Positions 14,286 to 22,225 of a DNA stretch of 47,885 nucleotides are shown piece after piece; within the stretch, counting starts at the first letter, position 1; each line of letters begins with the position of its first letter. The stretch is taken from assembly GCA_903830945.1 (NCBI GenBank), contig CAIKVT010000045.1, positions 1 to 47,885 on the forward strand. The letters are read 5' to 3'. The DNA is from an uncultured Elusimicrobia bacterium (GTDB taxonomy: Bacteria > Elusimicrobiota > Elusimicrobia > UBA1565 > UBA9628). The notes below the pieces were generated by a model. It saw only the letters and a list, made by a program, of their open reading frames with translations, made no database searches and was not told the origin of the DNA. The position numbers were made by a program, and so were the translations under genes.

Positions 14286-15880
14286 CGCGCCTGCGCCTCC
14301 TGGCGCAGCTTCACGCGCGCCTTTCTCAGCTGCAGACGCCGCCGTTCGGATAGCCCCGCACCCCCGAGAGCGAAGCGCCGCCGTTCTGCCGCCGTCGGTA
14401 GAAAATCATTGAGCAGGATGCAGGCCCACTTGATCCTATAGACGCTGTGTAGGAGCTCCGCGCGCTCGATAAGGCCAGGGGGGCCGCCCAGGGCGGCGCT
14501 TACTCCCTCGGCGAATCGCGACCGGGACGCCTCCGGCGCGGGCAGAGCCGGCTGTTCGAAAAAGTCGCAGATGGTCTTGGCCGGGTCGTCCCAGCCCGCG
14601 TACTCGAAGTCCAGGAAGCGCAGGCGGCCGTCCTCTTCCAGCAGCGCGTTGTGAAATCCAAAATCGGAGGGGGAGATGCACCGCTCGGACTCGGGGAGGA
14701 CCCGGCCTGGATCAATACCAATCCGGCGGGCATGGCTTGAGACGGAGGCGCGGGTTCGAGTCCAGGCTGGAGCCAACTCGTCCCGCACAAAATCGGAGAC
14801 CTCGACTTCGAGAGCGGAGTCGGACGGGGGTAGGCTTAAGAGCGCTCCCATGCGGTTGTCCACTAAAGCCAGATGCTCAGCCAAAGAGAAGCAGGCCTCG
14901 GAGGCGCCGGGCAAAGACGAAGCGCGTGGAGATCGGCGATGACGGTTGATCTCGGTAAAGAATCCTAAAGCCTGGCCCAGGGCGTTCTCGTCGACTTCTT
15001 CGGGAGAGAGACTGCGCCCTTCGATCAGTTCAAAGAGGCTCAAGTGCCCGCCAGGGTCGCAGGCCAGGGGTTGGGGGAGTTGCCGTAAGCCGCAGTCCCA
15101 GGCAAAGCGCGAGAAGGCGGCCTCTGCGCCGGAACGGTCGCGCGGGTCGCCCGGATGGGAGAAGTAGGCTTTGAGTAAAGCCCGAAATCCGGCACCTTTC
15201 AGGTGGAAAGTCCGGTTGTTGGCCGCGCCGGGTGCGGGGAAGAGGCGGCAATCCCTCGCTAGCCCGGCAAGGCCCAGCAGGTCCGCTACGCCCAGGGTCA
15301 GGGTCTCGATCTCGGCCCAGGACCGGGCTTGCGCGAAGGGGCTCTCGTGCGTGCCGCTCGGATCGAAGAGAATGCGTCCGACGCTCTCGGGGAATCCCGG
15401 TTCGACGAGGAACTCCGGAAGGTCGTCGATGAACAGCGTGCAGCCCTGCTCCGCTATGCGCGCAAGTTTGGCCGTCTTCGTCTCCTCGAAGAAAACGTGC
15501 TCGGGACTGAGCCCCGTGTCCTCGAAGAAGTGGTTGCGCAAAAGCCATCTGCGCGCCCAATCGTGGAGATCGTGTTCCGGCCCCATGAAGGGTTTCATCG
15601 TGCGGTGGCTGATCACGCGTACCGGAACGCGGCGCTCTCGGCAGAGGCGGAGGAAGTTCACGACGCCTGGGAAAGGGCGCGCTCTCTCCATGCCTGGGCC
15701 GTAGACATGACCCTGCAGCAGGGTCCATTCGTCCTCGCGGCCCGTGCGGCGCATGGCGTCGCGCACGGCATTTTTAACCATGGGGGTTCCGGCGGCGATT
15801 AGGCCCCGCTCCACCGCGATGGCATGGAAGGCATCATCGTATGAAACGATCGTATTGTCGAAGTCGATCCCGATGAGCAT
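14282..15880 (-). CDS. HAD phosphatase-like domain fused to APH/choline-kinase-like kinase
   Basis: A 532-residue two-domain protein. Residues 1-200 are HAD-like: motif I IDFDNT (D6, D8), a Lys in the FFEETKTAKL segment, and motif FIDDLPE (D152, D153). Residues 210-532 resemble aminoglycoside phosphotransferases and LicA-type kinases: SPSDFGFHN with the presumed catalytic D406, then LDFEYAGWDDPAKTICDFF with metal-binding D424. The usual HGD of the kinase catalytic loop is replaced by PSD. A longer frame starts at 16063, but its N-terminus overlaps the dehydrogenase gene and looks non-native. The ATG at 15880 overlaps that gene's stop (TGATG). A role in phosphorylating and dephosphorylating a cluster metabolite is inferred. 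Confidence 0.8.
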   Translation of the reverse strand: MLIGIDFDNTIVSYDDAFHAIAVERGLIAAGTPMVKNAVRDAMRRTGREDEWTLLQGHVYGPGMERARPFPGVVNFLRLCRERRVPVRVISHRTMKPFMGPEHDLHDWARRWLLRNHFFEDTGLSPEHVFFEETKTAKLARIAEQGCTLFIDDLPEFLVEPGFPESVGRILFDPSGTHESPFAQARSWAEIETLTLGVADLLGLAGLARDCRLFPAPGAANNRTFHLKGAGFRALLKAYFSHPGDPRDRSGAEAAFSRFAWDCGLRQLPQPLACDPGGHLSLFELIEGRSLSPEEVDENALGQALGFFTEINRHRRSPRASSLPGASEACFSLAEHLALVDNRMGALLSLPPSDSALEVEVSDFVRDELAPAWTRTRASVSSHARRIGIDPGRVLPESERCISPSDFGFHNALLEEDGRLRFLDFEYAGWDDPAKTICDFFEQPALPAPEASRSRFAEGVSAALGGPPGLIERAELLHSVYRIKWACILLNDFLPTAAERRRFALGGAGLSERRRLQLRKARVKLRQEAQAR

Positions 15881-16920
15881 CAACGGAGGGAAAGGTCGAG
15901 CAAAGGCCTCACACAGCGGCCGCTTTCGAGATCGTTCAAGGCTTCGTTGACGCGTGTGAGCGGATAGGGGTCCGACAAGAGCGGCGAGAGGTCCAGGCGC
16001 CCGGACGAGAGGAAGGAAAACCAACGCGGGAAATCGCGGTCCGGCTCGTTGTCCCCGCCCCAAGTCCCGAGCAGTCGCTTCCCCTGGTTGAGCTCGCGCG
16101 GATCGATATTGAGAGTCTCCCCGTGCCGCGCGTTGCCTGCCACGACTGCGCTTCCGCCGCGCGCTCGCACACAGGACAAGGCCTGGCGCATGGCCTCTGG
16201 GCGGCCGCTGGCCTCTATCGCCGCGTCAAAGCCTCCGGGGATGAGGACGCGTAGGGACTCGAGAATTTTTTCTCCGGCCGAAAACACGTGCGTCGCGCCT
16301 AAGCGCCGCGCCGCCTCCAGTCGCTCGTCCCGGCTGTCCACGGCGACGATTGGCGCGCAGCCGGCCAGGCGCGCGGCCGCCACGGCGCTCAGGCCTACGC
16401 CCCCCACGCCGAAGACCGCGAGGCTTTGGCCCGGCTGGGCCCGCAGGGCGTTGAAGATCATGCCAAAGCCCGTTGGCACGGCGCAGCCGAAGAGAGCAGC
16501 CTCTCGCAAAGGGAATGCCGCAGGCAGTATGGTGAGGCGGTTCTCGCTGACCACCACGGCCCGGGCGAAGGTGATGATCGCCCCGGAGTTGACCTTGCGT
16601 CCGCCCCATTGATAGACGGTCCCGGGCACGTCCGCGCCGGAGGCTTTCATCCAAGAAAGCAGCACCGGATCGCCGGCCCTGACCTTATTGACGCCCGGTC
16701 CTGTCTCAAGAACACGGCCGGAGCCCTCGTGGCCGAGTCCATGGGGTAGGAAGGCGTCTGGCCCGCGCAGACCGCGCGCTTCCAAAAGCTGGGTGTGGCA
16801 GACGCCGCTGAAGGCGACCTCGACGAGGACTTGACCGGGTTTCAAGGCCGGGATGTCGAGCTCGGCCAGTTCAAGGGCTCGGCCCGTTTCAACGAGGATG
16901 GCGGCGATGGTTTTGCTCAT
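15880..16920 (-). CDS. Zinc-type alcohol dehydrogenase (MDR family)
   Basis: A 346-residue medium-chain dehydrogenase. Catalytic zinc ligands are Cys41 (GVCHTQ) and His64/Glu65 (GHEGSG), with a further Cys in the FGCAVPTGFG segment. The cofactor motif is VFGVGGVGLSAVAAARLAG, followed by VAVDSRDERLE with the Asp expected for NAD. The four-cysteine structural zinc lobe of classical alcohol dehydrogenases is absent. It lies between the split transketolase and the HAD-kinase with 4-base and 1-base overlaps, so it likely acts on the same metabolite, perhaps an aldose/polyol or ketose interconversion. Confidence 0.9.
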   Translation of the reverse strand: MSKTIAAILVETGRALELAELDIPALKPGQVLVEVAFSGVCHTQLLEARGLRGPDAFLPHGLGHEGSGRVLETGPGVNKVRAGDPVLLSWMKASGADVPGTVYQWGGRKVNSGAIITFARAVVVSENRLTILPAAFPLREAALFGCAVPTGFGMIFNALRAQPGQSLAVFGVGGVGLSAVAAARLAGCAPIVAVDSRDERLEAARRLGATHVFSAGEKILESLRVLIPGGFDAAIEASGRPEAMRQALSCVRARGGSAVVAGNARHGETLNIDPRELNQGKRLLGTWGGDNEPDRDFPRWFSFLSSGRLDLSPLLSDPYPLTRVNEALNDLESGRCVRPLLDLSLR

Positions 16921-17840
16921 TGGTTTAAGCTCCTCAGCACGCGCGCGGCTATGCCCTCCGCGTCAAGCCCCAGACGCTTCCGGGCGTATTCTTGTCCGCC
17001 GGCCTCGCTTAGGAATGCGTCTGGGCCGCCGATGCGGCAGAGGCGAGCCTTCTGAGGCTTCCGGTCGCAGAGCCATTCCGCGATCGCGCCGCCCAGGCCC
17101 CCGATGAGGCCGTGCTCCTCGATGGTGACGACGAGCTCGAAGCGGGAAAAGACGTCACAGAGCAGGGCGTCGTCCAAAGGCTTGACGGTATGAAAGCTGA
17201 CGAGTCCGGTTGTCAGGCCGCTGCGATCGAGCTCGTCGACTGCAGACATGGACTCCGGCAACAGGGTCCCGGTCGAGAGCAGACAAACCCGCGTGCCGGA
17301 TTTTAGGACGATGCCGCGGCCGATGGTGAAATCAGGGGGAGCTTTGTGCACCACGGGCTCGCCTTTTTTGCCCAGGCGCAGGTACACTGGGCCCGGAGAC
17401 TTGAGCGCGGCGCGCAGGGCCAGGCGCGTCTCCACCGGATCGCCGGGACAGACCACGCTCATGCCGGGCAAAGAGCGCAGGCAGGCGACGTCCTCCATCG
17501 AGTGATGGGTGGCGCCCAGGGAGGCATAAGAGAGCCCCGCTCCGATACCGACGATGACGACCGGCAGACCGTGGTAGCAGACGTCGACGCGGATCTGCTC
17601 CAGGCAGCGCATCGTGACGAAAGGGGTGATCGTGTAGGCGATGGGTCTCAGACCGCAGGAGGCTAAGGCGGCGGCGACGCTCATCATATTCTGCTCGGCC
17701 ACGCCGCAGTTGTAGAAGCGCTCCGGGAAGGCGGCCTTGAACTTATCGAAGAGCCGGTTGCCGATGTCTCCCGAAAGCATCATCACCCGCGGGTCCTCCG
17801 AGGCGATGGCCGTCAGCTCCGCGGCGAAGGCGTTCCTCAT
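16917..17840 (-). CDS. Transketolase-like protein, C-terminal subunit
   Basis: A 307-residue protein matching the pyrimidine-binding and C-terminal domains of transketolase. It includes DPRVMMLSGDIGNRLF, CGVAEQNMMSVAAALA (with the catalytic Glu), and GATHHSMEDVACLRSLPG. The C-terminal domain carries ITVEEHG-like VVTIEEHGLIGGLGGAIAEW. The ATG at 17840 overlaps the N-subunit stop (ATGA), which explains why the longer frame beginning at 18065 is not used. It must pair with the next gene to bind thiamine diphosphate. Its place in a glycan cluster argues for a specialised two-carbon transfer rather than the pentose phosphate pathway. Confidence 0.92.
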   Translation of the reverse strand: MRNAFAAELTAIASEDPRVMMLSGDIGNRLFDKFKAAFPERFYNCGVAEQNMMSVAAALASCGLRPIAYTITPFVTMRCLEQIRVDVCYHGLPVVIVGIGAGLSYASLGATHHSMEDVACLRSLPGMSVVCPGDPVETRLALRAALKSPGPVYLRLGKKGEPVVHKAPPDFTIGRGIVLKSGTRVCLLSTGTLLPESMSAVDELDRSGLTTGLVSFHTVKPLDDALLCDVFSRFELVVTIEEHGLIGGLGGAIAEWLCDRKPQKARLCRIGGPDAFLSEAGGQEYARKRLGLDAEGIAARVLRSLNQ

Positions 17841-18664
17841 GCGAGGCCCAGCTCCCGGAGGGCGGCCGCGAGCTCCTCGTCGCTGGGGCTGCGGTAGTGC
17901 CAGTTGTTGTCGTCTTGCATGAAGGATACGCCCTTGCCCTTGACCGTGTGGGCGATGATCGCGCGGGGGCGCCCTCGGGGGTCTTGCGGCGCAGCCAACT
18001 CGGCGGAGAGAGCCCTGAGGTCGTGGCCGTCCACCTCGCGCGCCTCCCAGCCGAAGGACTCCCATTTCCGGGCCAGGGGCTCTAAGGCCATGATCTCATT
18101 GCTGCGTCCCGTGGCCTGCCATTTGTTATAGTCGATCACGGCCGTGATGGCGGAGAGCTTGTGGGCCGGGGCCATGAGCGCGGCCTCCCAGGTCGAGCCC
18201 TCCTCGCATTCCCCGTCGCTCATGATGACGAGGACCCGGGATTCTCTTTTGAGAAGACGTGCGGCCAGGGCCAGCCCCACGGCCCACGACAAGCCGTGGC
18301 CAAGGGAGCCCGTGGCCACCTCCAGGCCCGGCACGCAGCCGGGGCTGGGGTGCTCGGCGAGCTTGCCGCCGTCGACGCAGTATGCGTCAAGGACTTCCGG
18401 GGGGACAAAGCCCCGTTCGGCCAATACCGCGTAGAGGGCCATGGCGGCGTGCCCCTTGCTGAAGATGAGGCGGTCGCGGCCGGGATCGTCGGGCTTCTTG
18501 GGGTCTACGCGCAGGGCCGTCCAGTAGGCGGCCACGAGAATATCCACGCAGGACAAGGACGAGGCCAGATGCGGCGTGCCGGCCCGGTGCGACAGCTCCA
18601 GGATCTTGCCGCGCACGCGGCGCGTGACGGCGTCAAGTTCGGAGAGTTCCGTCTGCTTCATCAT
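17837..18664 (-). CDS. Transketolase-like protein, N-terminal subunit
   Basis: A 275-residue protein with the diphosphate-binding domain of transketolase. It shows FSKGHAAMALYAVLAERG, TGSLGHGLSWAVGLALA, and the thiamine diphosphate/magnesium motif beginning SDGECEEGSTWEA and ending with DYNKWQATG. HTVKGKGVSFM is the usual C-terminal segment. Starts at 18664 and 18661 are both possible (MM). The stop overlaps the C-subunit start. Split transketolases occur in archaea and in several surface-polysaccharide clusters; the sugar formed here is unknown. Confidence 0.92.
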   Translation of the reverse strand: MMKQTELSELDAVTRRVRGKILELSHRAGTPHLASSLSCVDILVAAYWTALRVDPKKPDDPGRDRLIFSKGHAAMALYAVLAERGFVPPEVLDAYCVDGGKLAEHPSPGCVPGLEVATGSLGHGLSWAVGLALAARLLKRESRVLVIMSDGECEEGSTWEAALMAPAHKLSAITAVIDYNKWQATGRSNEIMALEPLARKWESFGWEAREVDGHDLRALSAELAAPQDPRGRPRAIIAHTVKGKGVSFMQDDNNWHYRSPSDEELAAALRELGLA

Positions 18665-18675
18665 GAGGTGACCCT

Positions 18676-19692
18676 TTATTGGAGGTGGACCATCTGCATG
18701 GTGCGGATGTTGTGGTAGCGGGGGTCTTGCGGGTCGGTCACTTTGCCGGTCTGGAAGGCCGCGACGAGGCTTTCCATGGCTTGAGAGATGGTCCGCTTGG
18801 TCTTAAAACCCAGCTGGCGCAGGATGCGGCCCGACGATATCCTGTAGGAGCGTTTGTCGTCGCTGGGCACCACGGCCAGGTCGACAGGGCTGCGTTTGGA
18901 ATCCATGTGAGAGACCACGCCGCGAGAGAGCTCCGCGAGCTCCGCGACCGTGCGATTCTCGTCGCCCACGTTGAATATCTCGCCGGAGACCTCGCGGTCT
19001 GGCAGGCGCAGGAGGAGCCGGTAAGCGTCCACCATGTCGGAGATGTTGATGTTTGGGCGCATCTGGGCGCCGCCAAAGACCTTTATCCTGCGGTCGAAGT
19101 AGGCATGGCTGGTGAGGATGTTGACCACGAGGTCCAAGCGCAGGCGCTCGGCCCAGCCGCAGACGGTGGCGGGCCGGACGATGACCGGCGCGAAGGAGTG
19201 AGTCGCGAGCTTGAGGAGGATCGGTTCGCAGAGGGCCTTGTACTTGCTGTAGTCGGTCATGGGCCGGAGCGGGTGTCCCTCTGTGACCTCGGGGGCGTCA
19301 CTGACGCCGTAGACGCTGGAGGTCGAGGCGTAGATGAAGCGCCGCGCCCCCGCCTCGCGCGAGAGGCGCGCCAGGGGCTCAAAGGCGTCGAAATTGATGG
19401 ACCGGCCCAGAGCGGGGTTGAGCTCGAAGCTGGGGTCGTTGGAGATGCAGGCCAGGTGAACGACGGCGTCGACGCCTGCCAGCGCCCGCTTGAGCAAGTC
19501 TTGATCTCGCAGGTCGCCCTTGATCTCTTCAAGGCCCTTCTGCCAGCGGACCGGCGCGAGCGCCTGCTCGCCGTAGAGGTAGAGGTCCAGCACGCGCACG
19601 CGATATCCGTCTTCCAGGAGCTTCGGGACCAGCGCCGAACCTACATAGCCGGCCCCTCCCGTGACCAAAACGCGTCCGAGTCCTTCGTTCAC
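18676..19692 (-). CDS. Extended SDR: NAD-dependent sugar epimerase/dehydratase
   Basis: A 338-residue enzyme with VLVTGGAGYVGSALVPKLL, LYLYGEQ, VVHLACISNDPSFELN, YASTSSVYG and the catalytic YSKYK. The motif PATVCGWAERLRLD and the C-terminal DDKRSYRIS resemble a family of NDP-sugar epimerases common in surface-glycan clusters. The start is GTG at 19692, whose GTGA overlaps the stop of the nucleotidyltransferase-kinase gene. The downstream gap to the transketolase N-subunit is 11 bases. Substrate not known. Confidence 0.9.
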   Translation of the reverse strand: MNEGLGRVLVTGGAGYVGSALVPKLLEDGYRVRVLDLYLYGEQALAPVRWQKGLEEIKGDLRDQDLLKRALAGVDAVVHLACISNDPSFELNPALGRSINFDAFEPLARLSREAGARRFIYASTSSVYGVSDAPEVTEGHPLRPMTDYSKYKALCEPILLKLATHSFAPVIVRPATVCGWAERLRLDLVVNILTSHAYFDRRIKVFGGAQMRPNINISDMVDAYRLLLRLPDREVSGEIFNVGDENRTVAELAELSRGVVSHMDSKRSPVDLAVVPSDDKRSYRISSGRILRQLGFKTKRTISQAMESLVAAFQTGKVTDPQDPRYHNIRTMQMVHLQ

Positions 19693-21236
19693 TTGAGCAG
19701 CGACTCCACGTGCTTGAGCAAAGTCGCTTTGTCCAGGAAGTCGCGATGGCCGACCGTGGCCACGGCCTGGGCGCCGGCGGCGTTGCCAATGAACCCCGTG
19801 ACCTCGAGCGGCGCTCCCAGGCGGTCGTAGAGCGCGGCCATGGAGAGAAAGGCATCGCCCGCACCGACGCGGTCCTGGACATGGCCGGCGAAGGCGGGAA
19901 TCTCAACGAAGCCCTCGCGACGGTCGTAGGCCAGGCAGCCGTTGTTGCCGCGTGTGACGATGAGGCGCTTGAATCCCGTGCGCCGCGAGAAAGCGGGGAT
20001 GAGGCGCCGCAGGTCGCCACGGCGGTCGCGTGCTTCCATGCGCAGTTCGTTTTCGGTGAGGCATGCCAAGTCCGCTCGGCGGTAGCGGTCGATGGTGTGA
20101 TAGCCGATGTTGCCTGCATTGGACTGGGCGTTGACCGCTAAGTAGCGCGCTTTGCGGCATATGAGTTCGATCGTTTTGTCTTCGAGCATGCCGTGCCCGT
20201 AGTCAACGACGATCACCGCGTCGTGGCGCGGCAGTTCTCGCTCCAGCACCGCGCGCAGCGCCCGTCCGTCGCGCTCATCCATCAGGGCGTCGTTTATTTC
20301 GTAGACCTCGAGAAGCTTGGTGAAATGGTACTGTTCGACATAGCGCCTCTTGACGATGGTCGGTGAGTCGGCGCGATAGAGAAAGCAAGGTCGAACGTTG
20401 GGGCGGAGTTTGTCCTGGATGAACCCGAGGCGCGAGTTGCGCTCTCCAAGGAAGCTGACGAGGCGCACCTTGGCTCCCAAGCCTGCGACGTGGTTGGCGA
20501 CGGCGAGGATGCCTCCCGCGAAAGGCTCCCGGTGCAGTTGGCGCACGACGAGGGTGGGCTCCTTGGAGGATTTTCCGATGGCGGCGCAGTAGACGTACTC
20601 GTCTACGATCGCTTCGCCCACGACCAGGACCTTGAGTTGCCGCGCTTCCTCAAGCGGCTTAAGCGCCGCGGATAGCCCGCGCCTGCGGCGGAAGCCCTCG
20701 AGGTATTCCTGCACGGCCGGAGGAAAAAGAGGCAGGTTCTTGTTTATAAGGCTTGAGGAACTGAAGACCAGGTCGTCGGTGAAGGCCAAGCGCCCTCCTG
20801 CCGAGCGCACGGCCTCTTTTTCGCGGCGGATGCCTCCGGTGGCGTCGTCTTTGGCGCGCCGATAGTCCGAGCCCTTGACATAGAGGTCGGGTCGGATCAT
20901 GCGGATGGCCTCCACCGCGGTGGGCCAGCGGTTGACGGCCGCGAAGTCTACGCAATCGAGCGCCGCCACCGCCTCAGCACGCAAGTCCTCGTTGAAGCAG
21001 GGTCGGTGCGGCCCCTTATGGACGAAGCGGTCCGGTGACACGGTGACCAGGAGCAGGTCTCCCATAGCCCGGGCGGCTTGGAAGTGGCGGATGTGCCCGA
21101 TATGCAGGAGGTCGAAGACCCCGTGGCAGTGCACGACACGATGCCCGGCCGCGCGGGCCTTGGCCGCGGCGGCGGAGAGCTCATCGAGACTCAAGACTTT
21201 GCCGCGCGCGCTCTTCAGCCGAGATATTGGAACCAC
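19689..21236 (-). CDS. Nucleotidyltransferase-PfkB kinase fusion (HldE-like, reversed order)
   Basis: A 515-residue bifunctional protein. Residues 30-165 form a cytidylyl/adenylyl-transferase domain with HGVFDLLHIGHIRHF (H45, H48) and LYVKGSDY. Residues 205-515 form a PfkB-type sugar kinase with AGGILAVANHVAGLG, NENELRMEA-like LTENELRMEA and DRVGAGDAF with catalytic Asp461. HldE, which makes ADP-heptose, has the kinase first; here the order is inverted. The start is GTG at 21236, supported by AGGAGG ten bases upstream, and it overlaps the epimerase gene by 22 bases. It probably phosphorylates and nucleotidylates a sugar or polyol phosphate for the glycan. True heptose activation remains possible. 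Confidence 0.88.
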   Translation of the reverse strand: MVPISRLKSARGKVLSLDELSAAAAKARAAGHRVVHCHGVFDLLHIGHIRHFQAARAMGDLLLVTVSPDRFVHKGPHRPCFNEDLRAEAVAALDCVDFAAVNRWPTAVEAIRMIRPDLYVKGSDYRRAKDDATGGIRREKEAVRSAGGRLAFTDDLVFSSSSLINKNLPLFPPAVQEYLEGFRRRRGLSAALKPLEEARQLKVLVVGEAIVDEYVYCAAIGKSSKEPTLVVRQLHREPFAGGILAVANHVAGLGAKVRLVSFLGERNSRLGFIQDKLRPNVRPCFLYRADSPTIVKRRYVEQYHFTKLLEVYEINDALMDERDGRALRAVLERELPRHDAVIVVDYGHGMLEDKTIELICRKARYLAVNAQSNAGNIGYHTIDRYRRADLACLTENELRMEARDRRGDLRRLIPAFSRRTGFKRLIVTRGNNGCLAYDRREGFVEIPAFAGHVQDRVGAGDAFLSMAALYDRLGAPLEVTGFIGNAAGAQAVATVGHRDFLDKATLLKHVESLLK

Positions 21237-22213
21237 TGCTTGGTCGCCTCCTGGATCGATGCTTCATCCCAGACCGGAGCCTCGCGCCACGCCTCGATTC
21301 CCTTCAGCAGCGTACCCACTCCGTCTTCGAAGCGTACTTTTGGGCGCCACCCGATGGCTTTTCTGATCTTGCTGATATCGGCGAAGGTGCGGCCTGGTTC
21401 GCCTGGCCGCTTCGGGATATGGACCGACGGCCCACCTCCCAGGAGGTCAACCAATCGGTTGATGGGGTAGGTCCCTCCTGAGCCGACGTTGAAGGTTTCC
21501 ACCGTCAAGTCCGACTGTGCGGCCAGGACAAAGGCCTCGACAACGTCGGTTACATAAGTGAAATCCCGTGTCTGCGCACCGTCGCCGACGATGGTGTAGG
21601 GCTGCCCCGCCAGTTTTTGGGCCAGGAAGACGCCGAACACGGCGCCGTAGGTCCCGGAGGTCCTGGACCTCGGTCCGTAAACGTTAAAAAGCCGGAGCGA
21701 TAGGCACGGCAGGCCGTAGACTTTGGCCCAATGCAGGACGTACTGCTCCGCCGTCCACTTGGTCAAAGCGTAGGGATACATGGGCTTTATTGGTGCCGTT
21801 TCCGGGGTGGGGAATTCGTCCGGGAGGCCGTAGCACGACGACGAGGCGGCATATATGAATCGCTTGACTCGAGCCGCGCGGGCCGCCTCCAGGACGGCCG
21901 CGGTTGAATCGACGTTGGCGACGTGGTACTTTAGGGGCTCGACGATGGAGGGGACGATATCGGCCAAGGCGGCCAGGTGGAAGACCCAGTCGGCGTTCGA
22001 AAAAAGAGGTTTGACCTTCTCATGGTCGGCGACGGAGGCGCGTTCGAAAGCGAATGCGGGGTTTCCCTGGACGGCGGCCAGGTTTTCAAGCCGTCCGTTG
22101 GAGAGGTCGTCGATGACCAGGACGCGATGCCCGTCGCGGATGAGCCGTTCCACCAGGTGGCTGCCGATAAAGCCCGCCCCGCCGGTGACGACGGCCTTCA
22201 GGGAATGCCCCAT
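21215..22213 (-). CDS. Extended SDR: UDP-glucose 4-epimerase-like
   Basis: A 332-residue enzyme with AVVTGGAGFIGSHLVERLI, VLVIDDLSNGR, WVFHLAALADIVPSI, YAASSSCYG and the catalytic YALTK. LRLFNVYGPRSR and VTDVVEAFVLA are typical of the GalE/WbpP group. It is the second gene of the cluster after the flippase, with a 12-base gap. UDP-sugar 4-epimerisation is the likely reaction. Confidence 0.92.
   Translation of the reverse strand: MGHSLKAVVTGGAGFIGSHLVERLIRDGHRVLVIDDLSNGRLENLAAVQGNPAFAFERASVADHEKVKPLFSNADWVFHLAALADIVPSIVEPLKYHVANVDSTAAVLEAARAARVKRFIYAASSSCYGLPDEFPTPETAPIKPMYPYALTKWTAEQYVLHWAKVYGLPCLSLRLFNVYGPRSRTSGTYGAVFGVFLAQKLAGQPYTIVGDGAQTRDFTYVTDVVEAFVLAAQSDLTVETFNVGSGGTYPINRLVDLLGGGPSVHIPKRPGEPGRTFADISKIRKAIGWRPKVRFEDGVGTLLKGIEAWREAPVWDEASIQEATKQWFQYLG
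21247..21252 (-). promoter_or_regulatory. Ribosome binding site deciding a GTG start
   Basis: AGGAGG on the minus strand, ten bases before the GTG at 21236. It lies inside the end of the epimerase gene and supports GTG at 21236 as the real start of the nucleotidyltransferase-kinase fusion. Confidence 0.7.
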
Positions 22214-22225
22214 ATCATTATCCTA

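Noticed and set aside
18679-19830. Plus-strand open frame of 383 codons opposite the epimerase gene
   Set aside because: Shadow of the epimerase and kinase genes, with the composition expected from antisense of GC-rich coding DNA.
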